Assembly: GCA_049520395.1 (NCBI GenBank)
Contig: JBEKPV010000001.1
Location: forward strand, 1 to 64,000
From: UBA1161 sp049520395
Lineage (GTDB): Bacteria; Planctomycetota; Phycisphaerae; Tepidisphaerales; Tepidisphaeraceae
Length of the DNA: 64,000 nucleotides
Direction of reading: 5' to 3'
Shown: piece after piece, positions 52,919 to 62,296 of the stretch
Layout: each line of letters begins with the position of its first letter
Position numbering within the stretch: the stretch's first letter is position 1
Notes under the pieces: generated by a model
The model's input: only the letters and a program-made list of their open reading frames with translations
Told to the model about the DNA's origin: nothing
Databases searched by the model: none
Position numbers and translations under genes: made by a program

Positions 52919-55556
52919 ACGTCATCGCCTCCCTTTCCCGTGGCGGCGTGATGGCTCGCTCCGCCGCTTTTCTCTGCCGCCCCATCCGTCGCAACGCATC
53001 CCCCCGATCCCGCTGGTCGCGGGCGGACAGGAATTCCGTCGCACTGAGCCGGTCGTCTGTCTGCTTGATTGCATCGAGCAAAGCATTCCGGTCGTCGGTG
53101 TAAATCCTGGCCATTTCCCTGCCGCGTGACGCGGCAACATAAAAACCCTCACGACTTGTTGCCGGAAATGACATCGAGGAAACGCCAACGAATACCCGAT
53201 CGACGGTTTTCCCCTGTGCGGCTTGACTCGTGACGGCATATCCATGCGCCAAGTGCCCGAATTCTTTATCAATCGTCCAGCCGTTCGTCAGCCGAATATC
53301 GCCCTTGGCCGTGAAGCTCTTCACTTTGTAAATGGCGCCGTTATTGAGCCGGTGTTTCCCATCCTTCGATTTGCCATTCTGGGAAACGCGAATCACGTCG
53401 CCAACAGAGAGTTGAAGCAGGCCTGGGCGAAACGCCGTGAATCGATCGGCATATTGCAGGGGCAATGCCATATCACCCGCGACAACCCGGTCCCCCTTGC
53501 GGAACCCCTTCGCGTTCTGGTGAAACAGAATCACATCGCCCGACTTGTAGTTGACCGGATCGGCGCGCTCCGCCACGGTCAGGTTGGCGTTGTGAAGCAC
53601 GCGGAAATGGCGCTCTTCACCCCCCAGTTGCTTTGCACCCCGCAATTCCGAGCGTATTTCACTCGTCACCCGCTCGCACTCTCTGTGCGTTGGCGCGACG
53701 ACCAGGGCCGATTTTTCCGCATTGACAGCTGCAACATAGTCGTGGGCCAGGAGGCTGTATCGTTCATCATCAGGGACTTCCCTGATCCATCCCAGACGAT
53801 CAAGCTGCTCAAATCCCTTTTCGGTTTTGCCGTCGGCCAGAGCTTTCACGGCCTCACGATAATTGCCTTGTTGCCGTTGAATCGTTTTGATCTCGGCCGG
53901 AATCAGGCCCGCTTCCGTCTCCAGAAGACGCAGTGCGGCGCCGCGCTCCACGGAGCCATGCTGCCGCCGGTCCCCGGAAAGTATCACGCGGGCATCCAGT
54001 CGATCCGCCAGGTCAAAGACCTCGCGCATCGTGCGACTGCCCATGAGCGAAGCTTCGTCGATCCAGATGACATTTCCTTTGATTTGTTCCTGCAGCTTGT
54101 CGTCCTTGAGCAATCTCGCGACGGTGTCCGCGTCCTTGAACCCGGCATCTCGGAGCACACCGCGCGACGCATCTGCCGAAGGTGCGAACGTGAATACGCG
54201 CTTGCCGCCGGCTTCAATCGCTTCGGCAGCCTCAGAGAGCATTGTCGTCTTGCCACTGCCGGCAACGCCCCTTACAAGAATTACTCGATCGGTGGATTCC
54301 AGCACATGCTGTACCGCCCGCCTCTGTTCCTCATTCAGCCAGTCGCGTTTGAACAGATGGCGGCCATTTCCGAGCCTTTCACACGCGCCACGACCGTCGA
54401 GGGCAAAATCTATCATCCGCTGCTCTTCGGCCAGGACGGCCCGTGTGGTGGCGAACCGCCTCCCCTCTTTCTGGCCGATAATGATGTCCTGCTCCCGCAC
54501 GGCCCGTTCGGTCGCTTCGACACTCGCTTCTCCGAAGCCGCGTTTGAGTGCCTCAGCCAGCAATACGCGTTCCGCCACAACCGATTTGCGCTCAAAAATA
54601 TGCTCCACCGCGAGCTTGGCTGCCTGTTCGGCTGCATGCCCTTTTTCCGGAATCGGCATTGTGCCCAGCCGCTTTGCCGTTTCCGCAATTCCCGATCGCT
54701 CATCATCCGACAGTCGCGCCCGCCACGTCCGGCGAAGCTCATCCATCGTCAGGTCTTTTTGCTTCCGCTCCCTCGTCGTCGCGCCCAGTTCGGATTTCTT
54801 ACGCGGATCGGTAATGCCTTTCTCCGCTGCCAATCCTTCAATCAGGGCTGTCCGGCGGGAGAATTTGTCGATAGCGGACGCGGGAATGCTCTCGATCTCC
54901 CACCCTTTCTTTGTGCGCGCTATCGGCAGACCCAGCTCCGCCATCTTGCGCGACATCCGCGAATGGAACCTTGCCTCAAAGAAAGGCGCGTCACGTTTGA
55001 TGTCCCCGATCTGAGCCGCCTTCCAGCGGTTTTCGGCCTTGTCGAAGGTTGTGTTCATCACGAAACAATGGGCATGGAGGTGGGGGTCCGGTACGCCGTC
55101 TATGGGCCGCGACGTGAAATGCACGTGCTCACCCCAGATCATTTCCCCAGTTACGCGGTCCTCATTCTTGCCGCCTTTTCTCACCCGCGTTTTGGTTTCC
55201 GCTTCCATCTCGCACATCGTTTCGTTCACGCTATCTTGGAACGCATCCAGAATCCGCCTGTCGCCGGTAATTCCGTAGAGCAAAGATACGCTCTTGGGGA
55301 CATGGAAATTTATGTCGTAACCGATCCTTCGCTCGGATTTCTGGCGGGCTGTCAATTTCTCGCCGGTTGCAGGATTCCGGTTGTCGCAGAGCGCTTCCCA
55401 CGCTTCCTTTTCAATGGTACCGCCGAGTCCAAGACGTTCGGCTCCCTTGCCCCGCCAGACTCCTTTGAGTTCCTGTTGGCCGGGTGCGTAATAATCAGCC
55501 GTTGAAAAGTAACTCTTCGCGCCGGCCGCCGATGTGTTCTGAACAATACGAAGCAT
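52908..55556 (-). CDS. MobF-family conjugative relaxase-helicase (TrwC/TraI-like)
   Basis: 882 residues. N-terminal TrwC relaxase domain with candidate catalytic tyrosines Tyr16, Tyr22 and Tyr23 ('KSYFSTADYYAPGQQELKG'), 'GYDINFHVPKSVSLLYGI', and the metal-binding histidines in 'PDPHLHAHCFVMN'. A RecD-like SF1 helicase domain follows with P-loop 'GVAGSGKTTM', 'IWIDEASLMG' and 'GDRRQHGSVERG', plus the late 'GYAVTSQAAQGKTVDRV'. It nicks oriT and unwinds the transferred strand. The ATG at 55556 (MLRIVQNTSAAGAK) matches family starts better than one five codons upstream. oriT-like DNA lies just upstream. Confidence 0.93.
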   Translation of the reverse strand: MLRIVQNTSAAGAKSYFSTADYYAPGQQELKGVWRGKGAERLGLGGTIEKEAWEALCDNRNPATGEKLTARQKSERRIGYDINFHVPKSVSLLYGITGDRRILDAFQDSVNETMCEMEAETKTRVRKGGKNEDRVTGEMIWGEHVHFTSRPIDGVPDPHLHAHCFVMNTTFDKAENRWKAAQIGDIKRDAPFFEARFHSRMSRKMAELGLPIARTKKGWEIESIPASAIDKFSRRTALIEGLAAEKGITDPRKKSELGATTRERKQKDLTMDELRRTWRARLSDDERSGIAETAKRLGTMPIPEKGHAAEQAAKLAVEHIFERKSVVAERVLLAEALKRGFGEASVEATERAVREQDIIIGQKEGRRFATTRAVLAEEQRMIDFALDGRGACERLGNGRHLFKRDWLNEEQRRAVQHVLESTDRVILVRGVAGSGKTTMLSEAAEAIEAGGKRVFTFAPSADASRGVLRDAGFKDADTVARLLKDDKLQEQIKGNVIWIDEASLMGSRTMREVFDLADRLDARVILSGDRRQHGSVERGAALRLLETEAGLIPAEIKTIQRQQGNYREAVKALADGKTEKGFEQLDRLGWIREVPDDERYSLLAHDYVAAVNAEKSALVVAPTHRECERVTSEIRSELRGAKQLGGEERHFRVLHNANLTVAERADPVNYKSGDVILFHQNAKGFRKGDRVVAGDMALPLQYADRFTAFRPGLLQLSVGDVIRVSQNGKSKDGKHRLNNGAIYKVKSFTAKGDIRLTNGWTIDKEFGHLAHGYAVTSQAAQGKTVDRVFVGVSSMSFPATSREGFYVAASRGREMARIYTDDRNALLDAIKQTDDRLSATEFLSARDQRDRGDALRRMGRQRKAAERAITPPREREAMTYER

Positions 55557-55896
55557 CGTCGAGCCTATCACACAATCCGTTTAAGAATCGTTAACGCGCC
55601 GCAAGCCGCTGAACGCGCAGCATTCTGACTAATGGCCGGTCGATGGCTGTGGTGCTGGTGCACATTTCGGATTGCTTCGGCCTTTCCCCTTCCCGTTTTG
55701 GGACGCACCGCGCGGGCCTAATTACGGGGACGCTAAAGCCGCCGCCGGGCCGGGCAAGTGGAAAATCGGTTCCCCCTGAAGGTCCCCCCCAATTTTCTCA
55801 CTTTGCCCGGTGCGCTGCGCCACGGACTTACCGGCTTTCTTTCACGTCCCGTAAGGCCGCGATGGTCGCGGTCCACAACAAACGAAGGAGAAATTT
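55557..55896. other. intergenic region with candidate oriT inverted repeat
   Basis: 340 bases between the divergent relaxase and a small rightward gene. An imperfect inverted repeat has arms CCGGGCAAGTGGAAAAT (55750-55766) and ATTTTCTCACTTTGCCCGG (55792-55810), matching except for two single-base insertions, with a 25-base spacer. Relaxase-recognition repeats next to MobF genes have this design. The nick site itself cannot be read off. The right part carries GAAGGAG for the next gene. Confidence 0.5.
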
Positions 55897-56109
55897 ATGA
55901 GCAATACCAACGACACCCAGACCCCAGGGTCAAAATCGCCCAGCCACATCGTCTATCAGGTGCGCGATCGTGAAGGCGGCAAGGGATTCTTTACACGAAT
56001 CGGGGCGGCATGGCCGCACAAGGACGGCAAAGGATTCAATGTCCAGATCGAATCGGTGCCGCTCGACGGGAGAATCACCCTCCGCGTCGCATCCGAAACC
56101 AAGGTGTAA
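55897..56109 (+). CDS. small conserved element protein
   Basis: 70 residues: 'SHIVYQVRDREGGKGFFTRI', then 'GAAWPHKDGKGFNVQIESVP' and 'RITLRVAS'. A strong GAAGGAG precedes the ATG. Similar short proteins, with the pattern YQVR...GFFTRIGAAW..KDGKGF, are familiar from conjugative elements, where their function is not established. First rightward gene after the presumed oriT. Confidence 0.7.
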   Translation: MSNTNDTQTPGSKSPSHIVYQVRDREGGKGFFTRIGAAWPHKDGKGFNVQIESVPLDGRITLRVASETKV

Positions 56110-56169
56110 CTCAATTCATCAACAGGGCGGGTCGCAAGGCCCGCCCCTCACTAAGAAAGGAATCATTTC

Positions 56170-56445
56170 ATGACACGATCAACCAATCGCAGTCGCCATT
56201 CACAGCCCACACCGTTCGATGACTACGAAATCCACGGCGTCAAGGAGTTTCATGAAGCCGGAGTTCGCTGGTGCGAGCAGGTTTCCGACCGCGAGGCCGA
56301 ATTCTGGAGTCTTTTTGGCCACATTCCCGGCCAGGGCTTGGACTATATCGGCGATTTCAAGACGCGTCAGCACGCCGAAGAGAACCGAGCACACCTATTG
56401 CTGGCGATGCGCCTAGCAACAGCGTTAGCATCAGGAATGGGCTGA
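56170..56445 (+). CDS. hypothetical protein, possibly 3'-altered
   Basis: 91 residues, unrecognised. 'FDDYEIHGVKEFHEAGVRWC' and 'FWSLFGHIPGQGLDYIGDFK' look like real protein sequence, preceded by AAGGAAT. From about residue 81 the frame overlaps the antisense of the foreign membrane-protein fragment (56357-57391), so the last ten residues may come from the rearrangement at about 56405-56415. Confidence 0.55.
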   Translation: MTRSTNRSRHSQPTPFDDYEIHGVKEFHEAGVRWCEQVSDREAEFWSLFGHIPGQGLDYIGDFKTRQHAEENRAHLLLAMRLATALASGMG

Positions 56446-57391
56446 CCCAATGGGAGAATCGCTCCTGATCGGCAAATCTCCAGAACAGTTGATAAGGCGT
56501 GATGTCGGCGAGCCCGGTAATTGCGTAATTGATGGCCAGCAGAGTAGCGGCGGTTATCGCTGCAATCACCGCCAAAGATACATACATACGCATTAACGGT
56601 GATCGCCGGTAAGCAGCAATCATTGCCAGCAGCATGAAATACGAACTGGAAAGCGCGGCGAACTGGGGCTCCAGTATTACCAATCCGATAGTGATGGCGG
56701 CAATTGTATGTTGCCATCCGCTGCGCTCTTCGACCGGCAATTCCTGTAGCAGCCATCCTGCCCATACAGTCCCCCAGAAAAGCACTGCGGTAATGACATG
56801 CTGTTCGCTGAATTCTCCCCAAAGGCCAAAATGCGAGGGCAATTGATATGTCCATATGAAAGCGGCTGCGATCATCACGCTGACGAGCAGGCTCGCCAGC
56901 ACATTCTGCGTCATGCGCTTGAGAAAGGCGTAGCCGATGGCAATGCCGGTCAGGTACATGATGAAAGGTACCGAGAGCGGCGCCAACGTATCGGACAGAA
57001 TCATGGCGAAGAAAACATCGCCAATGCCTTTGGAGATATAAAAATGATACCAGATATCATTGGGCCAGATACCTGAGTCCTGAATCACGCGCAGATAATA
57101 CTGAAGATAATGGGGAAAATAATCCACCGTCGCGTTGGGATATAACGACTTGCTAATCAGCACAGTGGTAATGGCCGCAAAAAGCGTTGTCAGCAATACA
57201 ATCCGCGTCATGCGCATGACAAGCGGCGCCTGGGAATTTAGTTGCGGCAGGCGCAACAGTTTCGGCAGTCTGCCCGCCCCCGCGAGGGCCATCACTCCCA
57301 ACGGCATCAGCAGCCAAAAGGAGTAGAGCTTGGCGAATCCGAGAATGAACATGCAAGTGCGTATCAGCGCCGATCCCGCCAACACGGACAA
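56357..57391 (-). pseudogene. fragment of a large multi-pass membrane protein
   Basis: 344-codon frame with about eight hydrophobic helices and the soluble loop 'NATVDYFPHYLQYYLRVIQD', reminiscent of PMT/GT39-like polytopic glycosyltransferases, though I cannot assign it. It opens with TTG at exactly the place where the coupling-protein homology breaks (about 57388) and ends antisense to the 91-residue gene. It looks like an internal piece of a foreign gene joined at both ends, and is visibly AT-richer than its neighbours. Confidence 0.55.
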
Positions 57392-58400
57392 GCGATTGCC
57401 AGAACGTCCATAGTTTGACGCCGCTGCTCCGGCCGTAGGTCGCCGCTATTTTTAGCGTGGGAGACGGCCCAATCTGTGCCGCCTCGTCGACGGCAACAAG
57501 CGTGGGAATCTCCGGCGGCACCTCTCTGCGAATCATCGTTTGCAGGACCAAATCCATGCAAAGCCGCAGAAAGACGCCATGACTGGCCAAGCGTTCAACG
57601 GGGACAACCGCATAGATAGTCGTGGGCCTTCCCGCCAGAAGGCGAGTGAGGTCGACCGTTGACGAACTCATCACGTTCCGAATCGACTGACTACGGAACG
57701 TCTGCAGAATTCGCTGAATCGTGCTGAGCATGCAGGCGCGGGTCCCCGCACTGCCATCGGGAAGATTGAGCAGGCTCGTAATTCCCGCGCGGGCAAAAGG
57801 GTCTTTGATCTCGCTGTCCAATTCCTTGGCAAGCCTGAAGACTGGATCTTCGTCGTACATGACGTCCACAAGCTGGTTGAATGAGCGTGCCTGCGATGTG
57901 CCTTTCGAGAATAAATGCGAGATGTAACTTCCGATTGCGTCGGTGGACCCGAAATACCAATACGGATCGCGCTCGCTTTTGTGATCGCCGCCGATGGTCG
58001 TCGCCAGCGTTTGTGCTTCGATTTCTGGCTCACTGCGCGGAAGCGATATTACGTCAAGCGGATTTATCTTTGCCGTTCGTAAGCCGGTCACACCGAATGG
58101 ATCGATTACATGAGTGTCCTGGCCTAAGTCACGTCGAAATTGATGGGTTGCTCGACAGACATCGCCGCGAGGATCGACCACGAAAGCGCTTCCCTCATAG
58201 AGCAACAGATTATTGATCAGAAGCACGGACTTTCCGCTGCCGGTTTTGCCGATAGTCAGGGCATGGCCGCTTCCGGCATAAAGCGCGGGATCAAACCGGG
58301 GAGTTTGCGGCTTCGGCCTGCTCGGACCGAGTCCGAATGGCGATTCAGCCTCGCGCTTCCATCCCCAAAAAATATTTTTTGCGGTCCATCGGGCTTTCAC
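57388..58400 (-). pseudogene. truncated type IV coupling protein (TraG/VirD4-like)
   Basis: About 337 authentic residues. P-loop 'IGKTGSGKSVLLINNLL' (50-66), 'AFVVDPRGDVCRATHQFRRD', Walker B 'TLVAVDEAAQIG' and 'GRSSGVKLWTFWQSL'. At that point the homology stops and an unrelated frame continues to 57153. The family normally has a further 100 or more residues, and N-terminal membrane helices that are absent here. T4CPs bring the relaxosome to the secretion channel, so transfer by this copy is probably lost unless helped in trans. Confidence 0.72.
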
Positions 58401-58691
58401 AAACCACCTTGCAGTTGCCGAAGATCAATGGTTCTTGTTCGAGAGCAATCGCATTTGGGTCGACGGAAGGCTGGTCGGAATCGCTTGACAACCTGCCGGA
58501 ACTTTGAGGATGCCGTCGTGCAATTCCTCACCAAGCAATTCTCGCTGGCCTTTGCTCGGCCCGCCGGAGCGCGCCTATTGTGGCAAATTGCTAGCCGTAA
58601 ATTGTGGGCCGGCACCACACGAACGGCATTCTTTGCGACACCAAAGAGCCCTCTAAACCGGATTCCAACTATAGTATGAAGACCACTTGCA

Positions 58692-58919
58692 ATGCAACCT
58701 TTAGTTTGCAAAGCCGTGCTTGGAGCCGAATTACGCAAAGCGAGACTTGCTGCAGGTTTGACGCAGGAACAATTGGCCTTCAAAGCCGGCGTTTCGCGCA
58801 ACTATGTCAGCCTGTTGGAGTTGGATGCGAAATCGCCGACCGTTCAGACACTGACCCGAATTTGCAAAGCAATTCATGTCAAACCATCGGCGCTGTTGGC
58901 GCGCAGCGAAGCTAAATAA
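58692..58919 (+). CDS. XRE-family transcriptional regulator
   Basis: 75 residues, a single Cro/CI HTH: 'LGAELRKARLAAGLTQEQLA', then 'FKAGVSRNYVSLLELDAKSP' and 'TLTRICKAIHVKPSALLAR'. TATAGT about 20 bases upstream could be its -10. It lies between the broken coupling protein and the ParA region; likely a plasmid-type repressor. The 253 bases after it hold no supported gene. Confidence 0.85.
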   Translation: MQPLVCKAVLGAELRKARLAAGLTQEQLAFKAGVSRNYVSLLELDAKSPTVQTLTRICKAIHVKPSALLARSEAK

Positions 58920-59172
58920 ATCTCAGTCAAGATCGCATGACGGTTGTCCGTGAAACAGGACCTTGGCGCTCGCCCGTCAATTTCAAATCGCTGTTCTGTC
59001 GTTACAACGACGACACGACCCAGGACCCGAATGCGCATCCATGCCGGTTTGACACACCCATGGCGATGATCAATTTCTGGTTTCGCGTTTACCATTTCTC
59101 AACTTTTTTGTGGCACCATTGCAGAACCGTCCGGCGCTCTGCCGGACGGATTCACATCGACAGGAGAGAATT

Positions 59173-59607
59173 ATGCCACACAAGAAGAACGCGGCCGAGG
59201 AGGCCGCAAACGACCAGACCAGCGCCACCACCGCGGCCGTGGCTGAATCCGGGAAAGCCGGCACGGCGCCAATGTCGCGTCCGGCCTATATCGACGGACC
59301 GCCGGTAGATCAGGATGGCAAGGTCATCGCGGCCAACAATCCCGATGCCAAGAATTGGGGCGACCCGTACAAGGCGATCGTCTCCACTCCCAGCTTTGAA
59401 ATGGGCGAGAACCGCCGGTTCAAGCAGCGGGTTTTCATGTTCAAGGAAAAGCCCTCTGAGGACGTGCTGGCGGCATTGAAGGAGAACGGCTTTACGTACC
59501 GCGCCAACGAGAGGGCGTGGACCATCCAGGCCAATCCCGACACCCGCAAGCTCTCCGAGGAACTGGCCGAGCAGTTCGCCGGCCCAACTCATGGGATCAA
59601 GCGGTGA
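59173..59607 (+). CDS. conserved element hypothetical protein
   Basis: 144 residues. A disordered Ala-rich N-terminus is followed by a compact region 'NRRFKQRVFMFKEKPSEDVL', then 'ALKENGFTYRANERAWTIQA' and 'TRKLSEELAEQFAG'. The last part has the look of a small alpha/beta 'how a residue number maps to a value' domain common beside plasmid ParA loci, but I cannot name it. The ATG at 59173 follows CAGGAGAG. Its stop overlaps the next gene's GTG start (GTGA). Confidence 0.6.
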   Translation: MPHKKNAAEEAANDQTSATTAAVAESGKAGTAPMSRPAYIDGPPVDQDGKVIAANNPDAKNWGDPYKAIVSTPSFEMGENRRFKQRVFMFKEKPSEDVLAALKENGFTYRANERAWTIQANPDTRKLSEELAEQFAGPTHGIKR

Positions 59608-60467
59608 CAGGTCGCAGGCGCGGCGGGACGGGGTTCGATCCGCAGCAGCTCCAGATTGACTGGAGCAGCGGACCGGCTTCGCCGCCGCCGCAGGCAAGAA
59701 CGGAAGGGCCGGCTATCCCGCCGCCTTCCGTTCCGGCTAACGGTTTGACCTTAAAGCTGAAATGGGATTTTCGCACCAGCTTTCCCGAGCCGACCGAAGA
59801 GGCCATTGAAGCTGGCACCATCAGTGCCGAAGACATGCACACGGAGGGTATCCGCAGCATCCACGAGGAACATGTCCGCGAAATGCTGGCGACGCTCCAC
59901 GACCTGGACACGGTGCTCGAAGCCAGAAGCCGGGGCGTGGACCCGCGGAATAACAAGGCCCCGATGCTCGCCCCTGCCAAGGAGCGGTTGCAGAAATTCT
60001 TCCAGACCGAACCTGCCCGCCTGGAGCGATGGTTTGAGAACCTGCTGGGCGTTTACCAGGATGCTTTTGGCCAGGAAGCCGCCGAAGCGTTCGGCCAAGC
60101 CGTCCGGGCCTGGCACGCCGGCGTTGAAGTAGTAGCCGAGTCCACCCCCAAGGCAACGCCACCGCTGCCCGCCGCGACAGGAGAAAATCCCGTGTCGGCC
60201 GTGAAGCCAAAACGTGTGCAGCGGGCAGGGCCTCGTCGCGTCACGGCCTGCCTGCCGGTGCCGCGTCCCCTGTGTTGCTTTCCTGTCAACATGACAGCCA
60301 GTCATCAGAATTACTTGATTGCCTGTAAGCCGGAAAGCCTCCATGCAGACTTGCATGACGACGGGCAAGATTGCCATCCTGAAATACTGCTTGCGCTCAT
60401 GCAGGAAATCATGCTATCAATCCAGCATGATCATCGTGGTCGCAAACTCAAAAGGGGGGGTCGGTAA
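59604..60467 (+). CDS. hypothetical protein, translationally coupled to the previous gene
   Basis: 287 residues from GTG 59604. A helical central part ('FPEPTEEAIEAGTISAEDMH', 'HVREMLATLHDLDTVLEARS', 'LQKFFQTEPARLERWFENLL') looks authentic. From about residue 225 the sequence is Cys/Pro/His-rich and unlike protein, and it runs 41 bases into parA across two palindromes. The natural end may therefore be earlier, with a frameshift extending it. Confidence 0.5.
   Translation: MTGRRRGGTGFDPQQLQIDWSSGPASPPPQARTEGPAIPPPSVPANGLTLKLKWDFRTSFPEPTEEAIEAGTISAEDMHTEGIRSIHEEHVREMLATLHDLDTVLEARSRGVDPRNNKAPMLAPAKERLQKFFQTEPARLERWFENLLGVYQDAFGQEAAEAFGQAVRAWHAGVEVVAESTPKATPPLPAATGENPVSAVKPKRVQRAGPRRVTACLPVPRPLCCFPVNMTASHQNYLIACKPESLHADLHDDGQDCHPEILLALMQEIMLSIQHDHRGRKLKRGGR
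60283..60357. promoter_or_regulatory. two palindromes upstream of parA
   Basis: CTGTCA-ACA-TGACAG (60283-60297) and CATGCA-GACT-TGCATG (60342-60357), 70-144 bases before the parA start. Candidate operator or partition (parS-like) sites. Confidence 0.4.
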
Positions 60468-61095
60468 ATCGACGTTCGCCGTGCACCTGGCAGCGTGGCT
60501 GCACGAGCAGGGTCACCGGGTGACCCTGGCCGACTGCGATACGCAGCAATCCTCATCGGAATGGATTCGGGAGGCCGTCCCGGAGATTAAGGCCGTGCGG
60601 CTCGACAGTCCCGACGTGATCTTAAACGAACTTCCGACCCTCAACGCAGACACGGATTATGTTGTTGCCGATGGACCCGGGAGCCAGACCGAAACCAGCC
60701 GGGCGCTATTGCTCCGCGCCGATCTGGCCATCGTGCCGTGCAAGGCATCGATGCTGGAGGTGAGGGCGCTGGCCAAGGCGACGGAGGTACTGCGGGTGTC
60801 CCAGGACATCCGGGCCGGTCTGCCCAAGGCCATCATCGTGCTCAGCATGGTGGGCAAGAATTATCGCCTTACCCAGGACATGCGGGACGCGGCATCGGCC
60901 CTCAATCTGCCGCTGGCCTCCAAGCCGATGATTCTGCGCCAGATTTATGCCGATGCGCCAGGGCAGGGGGCTGTCGTGTGGAACATGGGATCGCGCGCCC
61001 GTGAAGCGGCCGAGGAAGTCGATCATATTTTCCGGGAGATACTTCCGGATGCAGCCAAGCGCCGCGTCACTCGCGCGGCGGCAGCGGCGAAGTAG
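60427..61095 (+). CDS. parA: ParA-family partition ATPase
   Basis: 222 residues, the short ParA/Soj type without an N-terminal HTH. Deviant Walker A 'NSKGGVGKSTFAVHLAAWL' (signature Lys), Walker A' region 'TLADCDTQQSSSEWI', and Walker B 'DYVVADGPGSQTETS'. The ATG at 60427 gives MIIVVANSKGG, the usual beginning; upstream in-frame codons are not family-like. With the small downstream partner it forms a plasmid partition cassette. Confidence 0.92.
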   Translation: MIIVVANSKGGVGKSTFAVHLAAWLHEQGHRVTLADCDTQQSSSEWIREAVPEIKAVRLDSPDVILNELPTLNADTDYVVADGPGSQTETSRALLLRADLAIVPCKASMLEVRALAKATEVLRVSQDIRAGLPKAIIVLSMVGKNYRLTQDMRDAASALNLPLASKPMILRQIYADAPGQGAVVWNMGSRAREAAEEVDHIFREILPDAAKRRVTRAAAAAK

Positions 61096-61106
61096 GGGAG
61101 GGGAAC

Positions 61107-61406
61107 ATGGCAGAACGCCGACCACTAACTGAAGGACTCAAACCCACAACCCCGGTGCCAGTCGTTGATCCAAAACTGGAAAGGGATTTTGTTCATGGCG
61201 CCAAGCCGCCGGCATCCACGGAGCCCAGGACCGCGTCACCCTTTGCCCGCGTACCGATCAGCACAAGGATTCGCTCGGAATATGCCGAGGCCCTCAAGCG
61301 GGCATCGCTGGAGCGGCAATTGAATAAGCAGGAGCCGAACACGTTGCAGGACATTCTTGAGCAGGCCATCGAGCCATGGCTGAGGAGTAACGGCTACATC
61401 CGGTGA
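61107..61406 (+). CDS. small ParA partner, probable centromere-binding protein
   Basis: 99 residues, 11 bases after parA. A disordered N-terminus and a helical C-terminus ('TRIRSEYAEALKRASLERQL', 'TLQDILEQAIEPWLRSNGY') resemble ribbon-helix-helix-type ParB substitutes found with short ParA proteins. The first strand 'ARVPISTRIRS' would be the DNA-contacting beta strand. Role inferred from position and fold pattern. Confidence 0.65.
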   Translation: MAERRPLTEGLKPTTPVPVVDPKLERDFVHGAKPPASTEPRTASPFARVPISTRIRSEYAEALKRASLERQLNKQEPNTLQDILEQAIEPWLRSNGYIR

Positions 61407-61410
61407 AACT

Positions 61411-62016
61411 CTATTCGGTATCAGCAGGAGTGGGGAGGGAAGTGACTTCCGCCAGCGGCAACTCCTGTTGCCGGCTGGCATCCTTCAGATGATAGGACTT
61501 CACGAACGCCAGGCGGTCGCCGTTGAACATGAAGCGGATGTTGACGAAGAACACGCCGTCGCTGGGGCTGCGGTAGAGGAATTCCTTTTCAAGCAGTTCT
61601 CGGACCCCACGTTGATAAGTACGGTCGCTGATACCGTGATCCTTGGCGACGTACTGATTAAGTTTGATTTCATCGACGCCGGGATTGGCCCGCATTTCGT
61701 TGTAAACGAGTTCAAAGACCTGGATGCCCGTTTTGGAGAGGCCCGCAGCTTGCTTGATGCCGTCGAGGAACAGTTTGACGAAGCGGGTGGTATCGACTTC
61801 CTCCTCAAACCAGAAACCCAGGCCGCCGACCCGCACCTCGCCGCTGCTGTTGTCCACGATGACGGAGCCTTTGCCTCCGGGCACGCTAATCCGCTTCGTC
61901 CGCGTTGGCAGGCTGTACGGTTGCGGCACACTTGGATTCGTGCGATAGACCGGGAATCCCCGTTTCGTGGAAATCTGATTTTCGGGAATCTCAACAATCT
62001 GGCGCTCAAGCGTCAT
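61411..62016 (-). CDS. repL: RepL-like plasmid replication initiator
   Basis: 201 residues with a winged-helix core: 'GIKQAAGLSKTGIQVFELVY', 'DEIKLNQYVAKDHGISDRTY', 'RGVRELLEKEFLYRSPSDGV' and the telltale 'FMFNGDRLAFVKSYHLK' of RepL-type replication/maintenance proteins. GGAGGA five bases before the ATG. It converges on the parA partner and has iteron-like repeats just upstream. It supports the idea that the element replicates, or once replicated, as a plasmid. Confidence 0.78.
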   Translation of the reverse strand: MTLERQIVEIPENQISTKRGFPVYRTNPSVPQPYSLPTRTKRISVPGGKGSVIVDNSSGEVRVGGLGFWFEEEVDTTRFVKLFLDGIKQAAGLSKTGIQVFELVYNEMRANPGVDEIKLNQYVAKDHGISDRTYQRGVRELLEKEFLYRSPSDGVFFVNIRFMFNGDRLAFVKSYHLKDASRQQELPLAEVTSLPTPADTE

Positions 62017-62087
62017 TTTCGTCCTCCAAATTTGTCACTAAACAGTCAGGAGCATGGCAGACAACCGACAAAAGCGCAAGCAAATTT

Positions 62088-62150
62088 TGACGGTGCACCG
62101 ACCGATCGTGACGGTTGACCGCCTGAAATTGACGTTTCGGATCGAGTGAA
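62088..62150. repeat. iteron-like 21-bp-spaced repeats upstream of repL
   Basis: TGACGGT at 62088-62094 and 62109-62115 and TGACGTT at 62130-62136: three copies on one helical face, 72 bases upstream of the repL start. Confidence 0.5.
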
Positions 62151-62287
62151 ATCAGTGAGTTACAGGGTTTCCCTTTCTTATACTAAAAAGCAACTTTTGA
62201 TTTACCCCGCCGCCGCGCAATGCAATTGAGCGCCGTAGGCGGCGGGGGATTGAATCGCCGAATCACGCTCAAAAGAACAATTCGCCC

Positions 62288-62296
62288 TGTGGATAA
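62288..62296. promoter_or_regulatory. DnaA box
   Basis: TGTGGATAA, the exact complement of TTATCCACA, in the gene-free region beside repL. Confidence 0.5.

Noticed and set aside
53223..55505. 760-codon open frame on the + strand opposite the relaxase
   Set aside because: It mirrors the relaxase coding frame, has no recognisable domain or ribosome-binding site, and is explained by GC-rich codon bias of the relaxase.
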